Shown one piece after another: positions 33,247-43,601 of a DNA stretch of 64,000 bases (position 1 is its first letter; each line of letters starts with the position of its first letter). Source of the DNA: Streptomyces sp. NBC_00708 (lineage in GTDB: Bacteria; Actinomycetota; Actinomycetes; Streptomycetales; Streptomycetaceae); the NCBI GenBank assembly GCA_036226585.1, contig CP108997.1:4836001-4900000 (forward strand), read 5' to 3'. The translations under genes and the position numbers were made by a program. The notes beneath the pieces are model-generated. The model saw nothing but the letters and a program-made list of their open reading frames with translations, was not told where the DNA came from and searched no databases.

Positions 33247-34698
33247 ATGTCCGCGCCCAGCCGCACCCCGTCACGCCCCGCCCCCACCGCCTCCCTGCCG
33301 GCACCGTCCGCCCGCATGACCGGGCGCCAGAAGGTCGTCCTGACCCTGCTCCTCGGCGCCCAGTTCATGATCGCCGTGGACTTCTCGATCCTGAACGTCG
33401 CGCTGCCCGTCGTCGGGGAGGGACTCGGCTTCGCACTCCAGGACCTCCAGTGGATCGCCACCGCGTTCGCCCTGGCCGCCGCCGGGTTCACGCTGCTGTT
33501 CGGCCGCATCGCCGACCTCGTCGGCCGCAAGCGCCTGTTCATCGCCGGCATGGCCGTCCTCGGCCTCTCCTCGGCACTCGGCGGACTGGCCACCTCGCCG
33601 GAGGTCCTGCTCACCGCCCGCGTACTCCAGGGCCTGGCCACCGCCGCCGTCACGCCCGCCGGGCTGGCCCTGCTGACCACCGCGTTCAAGGAGGGCCCGC
33701 TGCGCGAACGCGCCCTGGGCCTCAACGGCGCCCTGATGTCCGCCGGGTTCACCGCCGGCGCGATCCTCGGCGGCCTCCTCACCGACCTGCTCTCCTGGCG
33801 GTGGGCCTTCCTCGTCAACGTCCCCGTCGCCGCCCTCGTCGTCGCCCTGGCCCCGGCCGTCATCGCCGACTCCCGCCCCGCCGAGCGCCCCCGCCTCGAC
33901 ATCCCCGGCGCCGCGGCCGTCACCGGCGGACTCCTGCTCCTGGTCTACGGGCTGACCCAGGCCGGAGCGACCGGCTGGACCACCCCCACCACCCTGGTCG
34001 CCCTCCTCGCCGGTGCCGCCCTGCTCATCGCCTTCTGGTTCGTCGAGAAGCGGGCGAGCGCCCCGCTCGTCCCCGTACACATCCTCAAGCGCCGCAGCGT
34101 CATCTGGGGCAACATCACCGGGCTCATCGCCTTCGTCACCGAAACCTCCCTGGTCTTCCTGCTGACGCTCTACCTCCAGGAGGTCCTCGGCTACTCCCCC
34201 CTCTCCACCGGCCTGGCCTTCGGCGTCCTCGGCGTCGGCACCGTGATCGGCGGCACCCTCGGCGGCCGGGCGGTCGGCCGCTACGGCAACCGGAGGACCA
34301 TCGTCGCCGGGGGAGTCGTCCAGGCGCTGGCCACGCTCTCGCTGGTGGCGCTCGGCACCTCGGGCACCTGGATCTGGCTGCTGCTGGCCGCCACGTTCGT
34401 CGGGGGCGTCGGCAACATGCTGATGATCGTCGGCTTCATGGTCACCGCGACCTCCGGCCTCCCCGACGAGGAACAGGGCCTGGCCACCGGCCTCGCCACG
34501 ATGACCCAGCAGGTCGGCATCACCCTGGGCATCCCGGTCATGAGCGCGATCGCCACCGCCCGGATGACCGCACTCGGCGACACCGGCCCGGCCGGCGTCC
34601 TGTCCGGGGTCTCCGTCGCCGTGCTGGTCAACTCGGCGCTGGTGCTGGCCGGAGCGGTGCTCGCGGGCGTCTTCCTCCGGGAGCGCCGGCAGAAGTGA
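33247..34698 (+). CDS. MFS drug exporter, DHA2 (14-TM) type
   Basis: A 483-residue EmrB/QacA-type transporter with 14 hydrophobic segments. Motif A is LLFGRIADLVGRKRLF and LNVALPVVGEGLGF follows the first helix. Expected to export drugs or small hydrophobic compounds by proton antiport. Control by the divergent TetR is likely. It ends in a strong hairpin with short T-rich tail. Confidence 0.88.
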   Translation: MSAPSRTPSRPAPTASLPAPSARMTGRQKVVLTLLLGAQFMIAVDFSILNVALPVVGEGLGFALQDLQWIATAFALAAAGFTLLFGRIADLVGRKRLFIAGMAVLGLSSALGGLATSPEVLLTARVLQGLATAAVTPAGLALLTTAFKEGPLRERALGLNGALMSAGFTAGAILGGLLTDLLSWRWAFLVNVPVAALVVALAPAVIADSRPAERPRLDIPGAAAVTGGLLLLVYGLTQAGATGWTTPTTLVALLAGAALLIAFWFVEKRASAPLVPVHILKRRSVIWGNITGLIAFVTETSLVFLLTLYLQEVLGYSPLSTGLAFGVLGVGTVIGGTLGGRAVGRYGNRRTIVAGGVVQALATLSLVALGTSGTWIWLLLAATFVGGVGNMLMIVGFMVTATSGLPDEEQGLATGLATMTQQVGITLGIPVMSAIATARMTALGDTGPAGVLSGVSVAVLVNSALVLAGAVLAGVFLRERRQK

Positions 34699-34709
34699 CG
34701 TACGACAGG

Positions 34710-34739
34710 AGGGGGCGGCCCCAACAGGGGCCGCCCCCT
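34710..34739 (+). terminator. Terminator after the MFS gene
   Basis: Perfect 13-bp stem (34710-34722 with 34727-34739), AACA loop, followed by TTATT. Confidence 0.85.
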
Positions 34740-34820
34740 TATTCGTTCAGCGGCTCCGGACTCCCTGATAGCCTGCGCTCTTCGCCGGTCGCCCCGGCGG
34801 AGTCCCCCCGGTAGGACCTC

Positions 34821-35513
34821 ATGTCGTGCTCCGAGCAGCTGATGACCGCTCTCGACGCCCTGGACCGCGCCTTCGCCCCGGAACGCCCCTTCCCCGTCGG
34901 GGGGTGCACGTTCTGCTACGCCGAGCAGGACCTGGCCGAACTCTCCGGGCCCCTGCACCTCATATCCGAGGACCTGATCCCCGCGGTCGCCGCGGAGGGG
35001 CCCGACCACTGGGACGACTTCCCCCGGCTCTACCGTCGCCTCGTCCCGCGCATCGTCCGCCCGCTCGTCACCGGCCGGCTCCACACCGACCCGGAGCTCA
35101 TCGCCTCGCGGCTGGTCCAGGCGGAGTGGACCGCCTGGGATCCGCCCCTGGTCGACGCCCTGCGCGACGTGTGGGTCACCTGGTGGCGGAGCGTGCTGGA
35201 CACCCACCCCGGCGGTCCCATGCCCATCAGGGAGACCCTCGGCCTCGTCACCGTGACCACCGGCGGCATGCGCCCCTGGCTGGACACCTGGGCCGCGACC
35301 CGTACCCCGGCCGCCGACGCCCAGCTGGCCGATCTCGTCGACGACGTGATGTTCGAGGGCGAGATCACCGATCTGCACCTGGGCTTCTACGACGAGTACC
35401 ACGCCACACCCGAGCTGCTGGGCTGGCTCCGCACCGACGTACGCGACCGGGTCACCGACCCGCGCCTGGACGATCCGTACTTCCTGGGGCCCCTGTGGGA
35501 GGGGCAGGCGTGA
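34821..35513 (+). CDS. Uncharacterised protein
   Basis: A 230-residue, Asp/Leu/Trp-rich soluble protein without signal peptide or membrane segment. A GCTFCYAEQDL stretch near residue 28-38 contains a Cys-x-x-Cys pair. I recognise no family. Its start follows the exporter terminator, so it is a separate unit; codon use is typical of the genome. Confidence 0.7.
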   Translation: MSCSEQLMTALDALDRAFAPERPFPVGGCTFCYAEQDLAELSGPLHLISEDLIPAVAAEGPDHWDDFPRLYRRLVPRIVRPLVTGRLHTDPELIASRLVQAEWTAWDPPLVDALRDVWVTWWRSVLDTHPGGPMPIRETLGLVTVTTGGMRPWLDTWAATRTPAADAQLADLVDDVMFEGEITDLHLGFYDEYHATPELLGWLRTDVRDRVTDPRLDDPYFLGPLWEGQA

Positions 35514-35524
35514 GATCGCCGGAC

Positions 35525-35552
35525 GGGCCCCCGGCAGGCGCGCCGGGGGCCC
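35525..35552. terminator. Terminator between the uncharacterised gene and the GH32 gene
   Basis: Perfect 11-bp stem (35525-35535 with 35542-35552) between convergent stops at 35513 and 35568. Confidence 0.75.
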
Positions 35553-35567
35553 GCTGCGGGCAAGCGG

Positions 35568-37997
35568 TCAGCCGATGCCGAGGTGCTGGGCCACGATGTT
35601 CCCGTGGTACGCGTTCACCCCGAACCGGCCGCTGCGGTAGGTGCCGTCGGTGGTGTCGATGACCGGGGTGGCGTCGTCGCCGAGCCACACCCGGATCCGG
35701 TCACCCTCGGCCCGCACCTTCACGTGGTACGTCCGGCCCTCGGTGACGGGGGTGTCGTGGGCGGCCAGATCCTTGCCGGGGCGCCACAGTTTCACCTGGC
35801 CCGAGGTGTCGAGGGTGGCGGTGTACCCCTCGCCCTTGTCGTTGGCCCGGAAGGTCAGACCGGTCGCGGTGCCGTTGGTGACCGAGAGGTCGCCCTCGTA
35901 GGTGAAGTCGTCCCCGGTGCGCTCGCTCAGATAGAAGCCGTCACCCGTGGAGCTGCCGTGCAGCCCGTCGGTGGCCGTGGTCCATGTCCCGGCCGTGGGC
36001 GCCCACTTGGCCGTCGGGAAGGCGTCGAGGCCGGCGCCGCCGGTGTCGAGGTTCTGGAGCGTCGCGGTGCCGTTGAAGACGTTGGCGCCGTAACGGCCGC
36101 CGGTGTACGTGTCGTCGGTCGCGTCGATCACGGGATCGGTGCCGTTGTCCAGGAAGACCCGGATGCGGCTGCCCTCGGTGGTCACCTTCAGATGGTGGGT
36201 GCTGCCCGCGGCGATCGGCGTGTTGTACGTGGCGATGTCCCGGCCGGGCCGCCACAGCTTGACCTTGCCCTCCGTGTCGACGTTGACCGTGTAGCCCGCG
36301 CCCTTGTCGTCGGCGCGGAAGGTGAGTCCGGCCGCCTGCGCGGTGTCCAGGGACACGTCGCCCTGATACGTGCCGTCCCCGCCCGTACGCGTACTGAGGT
36401 AGAAGCCGTTGCCCGAGCCCCGGCCCTGCTTGCCGCCCGACACATCGGTCCAGCTGCCGCTGACGGCGTTCCACCGGTCGCCGAGATCGGTCTCCAGCGT
36501 GGACCGGCCGGTGCCCCAACCGGAGTTCAGCCGGCGGAAGACGGCGCCGTCCAGCTTGGCCGTGCCGCCCTGCGCGTAGAGCCGGATGCCCTGGCTGCCG
36601 GCGGCGGAGTCGAAGTTGACGTTGTCCGAGAGCGAGTACCGACCGCCGTTCGCGAAGACCTCCAGCTGCCCCCGGTCCACGAGCAGGCGCACGTCCAGTT
36701 TGCCGTTCCTGAGACCGACCGGGTGGCCGTCCAGGGTGCCCGCCGCCTTGTCGTAGACCACCGTGCGGTCGGCGGTGCCGTCGCCGCGGACATGCAGCCC
36801 GAACGCGATCCGCTGCGCCGTGGACTTGGCCACGTCCACCGTGGCGCTGATCTCGTACGTGTCCGCCTGGACGCCCTTGAACGGGTTGGCCCCGCCCTCC
36901 TTGACGCTCTGCTTCTTGATCTCCTTGCGGCCGGAGGCGAGGGAGGACAGCGCGTCCACCGGCGTACGGGTGATGCGGGGGCCCTCCGGCGTGCTGACCA
37001 GCCCGAGCTCGGCGGGGAACGTGGCGTTGCCCGTCCAGGTGCTGCCGACGTTGCCGCCCTGCCAGGCCATCTGGACGATCCGGCCGTCGGGAGCGTTGTT
37101 GAACGTCTGCGCGGCGTAGAAGGTGCCGCCCGCGTAGTTGCTGCCGAAGTCCATCAGCTGCGGCTCGGCGTCGTCCGCGTGGAAGCCCGTACCGTCGAAG
37201 TCGCCGGTGACGTACTTGCCGGAGGCGGTGGTCAGTACCCACTTCTTGCGGTTCGGGTCGCCGTCGACCGGGATCTGGAACAGGTCGGGGCACTCGAACA
37301 GCCACTCCGCCGAATACCGGCTGGAGTGCGTCCAGTCGAGCAGGTCGGGCGAGGTGTAGATCTCGACGCCGTTGCCGTGGCCGCCGCCGTCGTTCTCCGA
37401 CCACACCACCATCACCCACTGTCGGTGGGCGGCGTCCCAGGTCACCTTGGGGTCGCGGCTCTGGACCGGGATGTCGATCTGCTTGCGGCCCTTGTCGTAC
37501 GCCTGGAACGTCCTGCCGTTGTCGTTGCTGTAGTAGACGCTCACGCCGTCGGTGTTGGCGAAGACCACGATGGGGTCGTCGCTGCCCGTCCTCAGCCCCG
37601 AGGTGTTGTCCTTGTCGACGACGCCCCCGCCGGAGAACAGCGTGCCGGGGTGCACGTCCGGCTCCAGCGCGATCGCCTTCTGCGTCCAGTGGACCAGGTC
37701 CGGGCTGGTCGCGTGCCCCCAGTGCATGGTGTCCCAGGCCAGCCCGTGCGGGTTGTGCTGGTAGAAGAAGTGGTACTCGCCGTTGGCGTACACCAGGCCG
37801 TTGGGGTCGTTCATCCAGCCCTGCTGGGAGCTGAAGTGGAACTGCCCCCGGTAGGGCTCGGTGTAGGTCGTGGGCTGGTAGGGGAACTCGGGGTAGTTCC
37901 ACACCTCGCCCGCGGAGGCCGGCGCGGCCGACAGCACGGGACTCAGGGCGAGCGCCAGGGCGATCACCAACGCCTGGGCTCTGCGACGTACACGCAT
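35568..37997 (-). CDS. Secreted GH32 fructanase (levanase/inulinase) with duplicated C-terminal modules
   Basis: An 809-residue exoenzyme. A signal peptide ends at about ASA-G (29/30). The GH32 five-blade propeller has the nucleophile in WMNDPNG (Asp64), RDPKV (181-185) and the acid/base in ECPDL (Glu235); a beta-sandwich follows. The last 310 residues hold two homologous CBM66/LamG-like modules, each with GFYLS-RTG, LTFRA-DKG and KLWRPG-D motifs. Releases fructose from levan or inulin outside the cell. It is divergent from the fructose-type ABC operon and shares its operator, so the two form one regulon. Exact fructan preference is not decided by sequence. Confidence 0.92.
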   Translation of the reverse strand: MRVRRRAQALVIALALALSPVLSAAPASAGEVWNYPEFPYQPTTYTEPYRGQFHFSSQQGWMNDPNGLVYANGEYHFFYQHNPHGLAWDTMHWGHATSPDLVHWTQKAIALEPDVHPGTLFSGGGVVDKDNTSGLRTGSDDPIVVFANTDGVSVYYSNDNGRTFQAYDKGRKQIDIPVQSRDPKVTWDAAHRQWVMVVWSENDGGGHGNGVEIYTSPDLLDWTHSSRYSAEWLFECPDLFQIPVDGDPNRKKWVLTTASGKYVTGDFDGTGFHADDAEPQLMDFGSNYAGGTFYAAQTFNNAPDGRIVQMAWQGGNVGSTWTGNATFPAELGLVSTPEGPRITRTPVDALSSLASGRKEIKKQSVKEGGANPFKGVQADTYEISATVDVAKSTAQRIAFGLHVRGDGTADRTVVYDKAAGTLDGHPVGLRNGKLDVRLLVDRGQLEVFANGGRYSLSDNVNFDSAAGSQGIRLYAQGGTAKLDGAVFRRLNSGWGTGRSTLETDLGDRWNAVSGSWTDVSGGKQGRGSGNGFYLSTRTGGDGTYQGDVSLDTAQAAGLTFRADDKGAGYTVNVDTEGKVKLWRPGRDIATYNTPIAAGSTHHLKVTTEGSRIRVFLDNGTDPVIDATDDTYTGGRYGANVFNGTATLQNLDTGGAGLDAFPTAKWAPTAGTWTTATDGLHGSSTGDGFYLSERTGDDFTYEGDLSVTNGTATGLTFRANDKGEGYTATLDTSGQVKLWRPGKDLAAHDTPVTEGRTYHVKVRAEGDRIRVWLGDDATPVIDTTDGTYRSGRFGVNAYHGNIVAQHLGIG

Positions 37998-38064
37998 AAC
38001 TCTCGCTCCGGTTCTGCCAGGACATGAGGGTCGAGGCGGGCTGTGGCGTGGAGGCCAGCGAATA

Positions 38065-38078
38065 TGTCAACGCTGACA
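38065..38078. promoter_or_regulatory. LacI-type operator before the GH32 gene
   Basis: TGTCAACGCTGACA: TGTCA/TGACA arms around ACGC. It is 68 bp upstream of the GH32 start and is the exact inverse of the operator at 38364. Confidence 0.8.
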
Positions 38079-38363
38079 CGTGAACTGCGAACGATGATGT
38101 GTGGCCGGTATTCGACCGTCAACACGCGGGACACAGGGCGGAATTAATCCGGTGCCCGGTCCGGTGTGGCCGGATGATGCCGGATGCGCCGATCGGGAGT
38201 TTTTCCGTGACGTACTTGATGGTTTTGGAGCCGATTTGGCCACCGGTGTGACCCGGTGCGAGAGGGGCCTCGCCCGTAGCGCGCAGGTGACGTCCCGGAA
38301 TTATCAGCGGCTTCGCCATTGACGGCGGGCGTCCAGCCGTCCAACATCCTCCCTACGAGTCGC

Positions 38364-38377
38364 TGTCAGCGTTGACA
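38364..38377. promoter_or_regulatory. LacI-type operator before the fructose ABC operon
   Basis: TGTCAGCGTTGACA, the reverse complement of the 38065 site. It lies about 80 bp upstream of the binding-protein start. The downstream LacI regulator is the probable ligand-responsive repressor. Confidence 0.8.
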
Positions 38378-38456
38378 TTCCTTCCCCCGCTGCGGCCGAC
38401 CCGATCGTGGCCCCACCGGCCCGCTCATCCGTCACCCCTGCTCACGAGGAGCCGTC

Positions 38457-39461
38457 ATGCCCCGAAGAATGCTGTCCGCCGCCGCTGTCACCGTTACCGC
38501 GTGTGCCCTCACGCTGACCGGATGTGGTTCCGGCTCCGGCTCGTCCGGGAAGGACGGCGGCGAGGTGAAGGTCGGCCTGATCACCAAGACCGACACCAAC
38601 CCCTTCTTCGTCAAGATGCGCGAGGGCGCCGAGAAGGAGGCCAAGAAGCAGGGCGTGAAGCTCACCACGGCCGCCGGCAAGTACGACGGTGACAACGCCG
38701 GACAGGTCACCGCGCTGGAGAACATGATCTCCGCCGGCGTCAAGGGCATCCTGATCACGCCCAACGACTCCAAGGCCATCGTGCCCGCCCTCCAGAAGGC
38801 CCGCGCCAAGGGCATCCTGGTCATCGCGCTGGACACCCCGCCCGAGCCGCAGGACGCCGCCGACGCCCTCTTCGCCACCGACAACGTCAAGGCGGGCAAG
38901 CTCATCGGCGCCTACGCCAAGGCCGCCATGCAGGGCAAGGACGCCAAGATCGCCACCCTGGACCTCTCACCCGGCGTCTCCGTCGGCGTCCAGCGCCACC
39001 AGGGGTTCATGGAGGGCTACGGCATCACCGACAAGGACCCCGCCCTGGTCTGCTCCCAGGACACCGGCGGCGACCGCGCCAAGGGCCAGACCGCGATGGA
39101 GAACTGCCTCCAGAAGGCCCCCGGCATCAACCTCGTCTACGCCATCAACGAACCCGCCGCCCTCGGCGCGTACACCGCCATCAAGGCCAAGGGCCGCGAG
39201 AAGGACGTCGTGATCGTCACCGTCGACGGCGGCTGCGAGGGCGTCGCCGCCGTCAAGGACGGCAGGATCGCCGCCACCTCGCAGCAGTACCCCCTCAAGA
39301 TGGCCGCCGACGGCGTCGCCGCGATCGTCGACTACGCCAAGACCGGCAAGAAGGCCAGTGGCTACACCGACACCGGCGTCCAGCTCATCGCGGACAAGGC
39401 GCAGTCGGGCGTCGACTCCAAGGACGCCGGCTTCGGCATCGACAACTGCTGGGGCAAGTGA
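38457..39461 (+). CDS. Sugar-binding lipoprotein of a fructose-type ABC importer (FrcB-like)
   Basis: A periplasmic-binding-protein family 4 lipoprotein of 334 residues with lipobox LTGC (Cys23). The binding fold reads [36 protein letters not shown] and [17 protein letters not shown]. It resembles FrcB, the fructose receptor of the CUT2 class. It heads the operon frcB-C-A, lacI, kinase, ROK. Context (GH32, fructokinase-like PfkB) favours fructose as the ligand; this is inference. Confidence 0.88.
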   Translation: MPRRMLSAAAVTVTACALTLTGCGSGSGSSGKDGGEVKVGLITKTDTNPFFVKMREGAEKEAKKQGVKLTTAAGKYDGDNAGQVTALENMISAGVKGILITPNDSKAIVPALQKARAKGILVIALDTPPEPQDAADALFATDNVKAGKLIGAYAKAAMQGKDAKIATLDLSPGVSVGVQRHQGFMEGYGITDKDPALVCSQDTGGDRAKGQTAMENCLQKAPGINLVYAINEPAALGAYTAIKAKGREKDVVIVTVDGGCEGVAAVKDGRIAATSQQYPLKMAADGVAAIVDYAKTGKKASGYTDTGVQLIADKAQSGVDSKDAGFGIDNCWGK

Positions 39462-39501
39462 CCCCGATGGCCATGACCCCCCAATCCGCCCGGAGAGGCC
39501 G

Positions 39502-40499
39502 ATGACCACCTCCACCGCCTCCACGCTGTACTCCGGCGCCAAGGAACCCACCCCGCTGCGCCGCATCCTGACGGCGCCCGCGGCCGGGCCGTTCGGCGCC
39601 CTGATCCTCGCCTCGCTCGTCTTCGCGCTCAGCAGCGACGAGTTCCTGACCGGCGGAAACTTCTCGCTGATCCTGCAACAGGTGATGGTTGTCGGCACCC
39701 TGGCGATCGGCCAGACGCTGATCATCCTCACCGCCGGCATCGACCTGTCGGTGGGCGCCGTGATGGCCTTCGGCGGGATCGTGATGGCGAAGCTCGCCGT
39801 CAGCAGCCCGCTGCCCGCGCCGCTCGCGATCCTGGCCGGCGTGCTGGTCTGCGGGGCCTTCGGACTGGCCAACGGCCTGCTCGTACGGCTCGTCCCGCTC
39901 CCGCCGTTCATCGTCACGCTCGGCATGCTCAACGTCGCCTTCGCGCTGACGCACATCTTCTCCGAGGAGCAGACGGTCACCGATCTGCCCCGCTCGCTCA
40001 CCGGCCTCGGCGAGACCTTCCCGCTGGGCACCACCGACGTCACCTACGGCTCGCTGCTCACCGTCGTCCTCTTCCTCGGCTTCGCCTACGCGCTGGGCAA
40101 CACCGCCTGGGGCCAGCACGTGTACGCCCTGGGCAACAGCTCCGAGAGCGCCCGCCTCAACGGCATCCGCGTCTCCCGGCTGACCATCTCCCTCTACACG
40201 GTCGCCGGCCTCGTCTACGGCATCGCCGCCCTGCTCCTGGTCTCGCGCACCGGCGTCGGCGACCCGCAGGCAGGACAGACCGAGAACCTGGACAGCATCA
40301 CCGCCGTGGTGCTGGGCGGCACCAGCCTCTTCGGCGGGCGCGGCACGGTCCTCGGCACCTTCGTGGGCGTCCTGATCGTCGGCGTCTTCCGCAACGGACT
40401 CCAGCTGCTCGGGGTCTCCTCCGTCTACCAGACCCTGGTCACCGGCGTGCTGGTGATCCTGGCCGTGACGATCGACCAGATCTCCCGGAAGAAGGGCCG

Positions 40500-40503
<4 letters not shown>
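39502..40503 (+). CDS. CUT2 sugar ABC permease (FrcC-like)
   Basis: A 333-residue RbsC/FrcC-type permease with 8-10 membrane segments. Diagnostic stretches are LIILTAGIDLSVGAVMAFGGI and AVVLGGTSLFGGRGTVLGT. ATG 39502 follows GGAGAGG. The stop overlaps the ATPase start by 4 nt. Confidence 0.9.
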
Positions 40504-41351
<848 letters not shown>

Positions 41352-41451
41352 AACCGCCGTCGCACCCGCACCGTATTCTGTCGACCTGCCCTCGGTCGGC
41401 CGGGGCAGCCCACGACCCGGCCGATGAGCCTCACCACGGAGAAACCTGGCC

Positions 41452-42507
41452 ATGGTCTCACCCCGCCGCCCGACTCTCGCCGATGTCGCCCAGGAGGTGG
41501 GCGTGAGCGCCAAGACCGTCTCCCGCGTGCTCAACGAGAACGGCCCCGCCTCGGAGTCGACCCGGGCACGGGTCCTCGAAGCGGTGAGCAGGCTCGGCTT
41601 CCAGCTCAACCCCATGGCGCAGAGCATCCGCAGCGGGGGACCGGACACCACCGTCGGCCTCGTCATCCCCGACCTGGCCAACCCCTTCTTCGGCTCGGTC
41701 GCCAGCGGGATCGAGGCCACCGTCCGCGATCACGGACTGACCCTCGTCATGGGCTCCTCCGGGGACGACCCGGAGCGCGAGACGGACCTGACCCGGTCCT
41801 TCCTCGCCCGCCGGGTGAGCGCGCTGATGGTCGTCCCGTCCGTCGGCGCGGACCACGGCCATCTCAAGCGGCACCGGGCCCAGGGGCTGCCGGTCGTCTT
41901 CATCGACCGCCCCGGGCACGGACTGCCCACGGACACCGTGGTCAGCTCCAACCGGCGGGGCGCCAGGGAGGGCACCGCGCATCTGATCGCCCACGGCCAC
42001 CGCCGCATCGGCTTCATAGGCGACCTCCCGCGCAGCCTGTACACCCGCCGCGAACGCCAGGCGGGATACCGGGCCGCCCTCGCCGAGGCGGGCATCCCGT
42101 ACGACCGCGCCCTGGTGGGGGAGGCGCACGACGAACACGGAGCGGCGGCGGCCCTGTCCCGGCTGCTCGCGCTCCAGAATCCGCCCACCGCCGTGGTGAG
42201 CGGGAACAACGTCATGACCCTGGGCATCATGGCGGAGCTGGGGCGGCCCGGCCGCGGCCCGGTGGCCGTGGTCGCCATCGACGACGTACCGATGGCGGAA
42301 CTGCTCACGCCCGCCCTCACCGTCGTCGCCCAGGACCCCGTCACCATCGGACGCGAGGCGGGCGCCATCGCACTGCGGCGGCTGGCCGGGGACCAGTCGC
42401 GCCCGCGCACCGTCGTCGTACGGAACCGGCTGATCCAGCGCGGCTCGGGCGAACGCAGGCACACCGCCGCCCAGGAGCTGCCCGCCCAGGGCGTGTCCCA
42501 CCAGTAG
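41452..42507 (+). CDS. LacI-family regulator of the fructan/fructose regulon
   Basis: A 351-residue LacI repressor: HTH LADVAQEVGVSAKTVSRVLNE at the N-terminus, hinge LNPMAQSIRSG, and a sugar-binding domain (LVIPDLANPFFGSVASGIE, IDRPGHG). Encoded inside the operon it is proposed to control, 100 bp after the ATPase gene. The twin palindromes at 38065 and 38364 have the central-CG form usual for LacI sites, although here the centre is ACGC/GCGT. Confidence 0.9.
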   Translation: MVSPRRPTLADVAQEVGVSAKTVSRVLNENGPASESTRARVLEAVSRLGFQLNPMAQSIRSGGPDTTVGLVIPDLANPFFGSVASGIEATVRDHGLTLVMGSSGDDPERETDLTRSFLARRVSALMVVPSVGADHGHLKRHRAQGLPVVFIDRPGHGLPTDTVVSSNRRGAREGTAHLIAHGHRRIGFIGDLPRSLYTRRERQAGYRAALAEAGIPYDRALVGEAHDEHGAAAALSRLLALQNPPTAVVSGNNVMTLGIMAELGRPGRGPVAVVAIDDVPMAELLTPALTVVAQDPVTIGREAGAIALRRLAGDQSRPRTVVVRNRLIQRGSGERRHTAAQELPAQGVSHQ

Positions 42508-42622
42508 GGGGAGCGACCCCCGTACGTACGGCCCTTCCGGCCGCACGCCAACCACCGGCGCACAGGGGGCGGTTCAGCATGCCGTCCCGCCCGCCGGCAC
42601 GCACATACGAGGAAGGCCGAGC

Positions 42623-43570
42623 GTGATCGTAGTAGGCGGAGAAGCCCTGATCGACCTGGTCCCCGCGGCCGGTGCCGGACCGGCGGACGGCGGACTTCCG
42701 CTGATGCTCCCCAGACGCGGCGGCGGACCGTACAACACCGCGGTCGCCCTCGGGCGGCTCGGAGCCCCGGTCGCCTTCTGCTCCCGCGTCTCGACCGACG
42801 TGTACGGAACGGCGCTGACCGAGGGCCTCCGGAAGGCCGGCGTCGACACCTCGCTCGTCCAGCGCGGCCCCGAGCCCACCATGCTCGCCGTGACCGCGAT
42901 CGGCGAGGAGGGCTCGGCGGCGTACACCTTCTACCACCGGGGCACCGCCGACCGCCTCTTCACGGCCCCCGGCACCCTGCCGCCGCAGACCCGGGCCCTC
43001 GCACTCGGCACCTGCTCGCTCGCCCTGGAACCGACGGCGAGCGAGTACGAGAAGCTGCTCCTGCGGGAATCCGGCCGGGGCGTGTTCACCGCGCTCGACC
43101 CCAACATCAGGCCCGGCGTCATCGACGACCCGGACGCCTACCGCGCCCGCTTCCGAAGTTGGCTTCCCCATCTCTCCCTGCTCAAGGTGTCGTTCGAGGA
43201 CACGGTGTGGCTGTCCCGGTGCGCGCCCGACGAGGCCTCGGTGCTCGACGCCGTACGCGCCTGGGCCCGCTCCGGTCCGTCCGCGGTCGTCCTCACCGGC
43301 GGCGGCGACGGACTGTGGGCGGTCACCGCCACCGGCGACACGATCCACGTCCCGGCCGCGCCCTGCGAGGTCGTCGACACGATCGGGGCGGGCGACACCG
43401 TGTACGCGGCCCTGCTCGACGGCCTCCACCGCCGCGACGCGCTCCGGCCTGACGCCCGGCCGGCCGGCGACGAATGGCGTGCGCTCCTGACGTTCGCCGC
43501 CCGCGCCGCGGCCGTCACCTGCTCCCGCAAGGGTGCGGACTCCCCCCACCGAGCAGAACTCCTCGACTGA
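42623..43570 (+). CDS. PfkB-family carbohydrate kinase, probable fructokinase
   Basis: A 315-residue ribokinase-fold enzyme. The N-terminal GGEALIDLVPA and GGGPYNTAVALGRLG and the C-terminal anion-hole motif DTIGAGDTVYAALLDGL, with the catalytic Asp in GAGD, are clear. Start GTG 42623 after GGAAGG. Context suggests it phosphorylates imported fructose. Stop lies 31 bp before the ROK gene. Confidence 0.88.
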   Translation: MIVVGGEALIDLVPAAGAGPADGGLPLMLPRRGGGPYNTAVALGRLGAPVAFCSRVSTDVYGTALTEGLRKAGVDTSLVQRGPEPTMLAVTAIGEEGSAAYTFYHRGTADRLFTAPGTLPPQTRALALGTCSLALEPTASEYEKLLLRESGRGVFTALDPNIRPGVIDDPDAYRARFRSWLPHLSLLKVSFEDTVWLSRCAPDEASVLDAVRAWARSGPSAVVLTGGGDGLWAVTATGDTIHVPAAPCEVVDTIGAGDTVYAALLDGLHRRDALRPDARPAGDEWRALLTFAARAAAVTCSRKGADSPHRAELLD

Positions 43571-43601
43571 CCATCTCCGGACCGACCAGGAGGGCACCGA
43601 A

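Larger units (their letters stand above)
37998..38456. other. 459-bp divergent regulatory region
   Basis: No supported gene. It separates the GH32 gene from the ABC operon and carries one LacI-type operator near each gene (38065-38078 and 38364-38377). The middle shows no further structure that I recognise. Confidence 0.7.

Noticed and set aside
35583-38027. 814-codon plus-strand open frame opposite the GH32 gene
   Set aside because: Shadow frame with Val/Gly/Arg-rich composition and no domain; the GH32 catalytic motifs are unambiguous.
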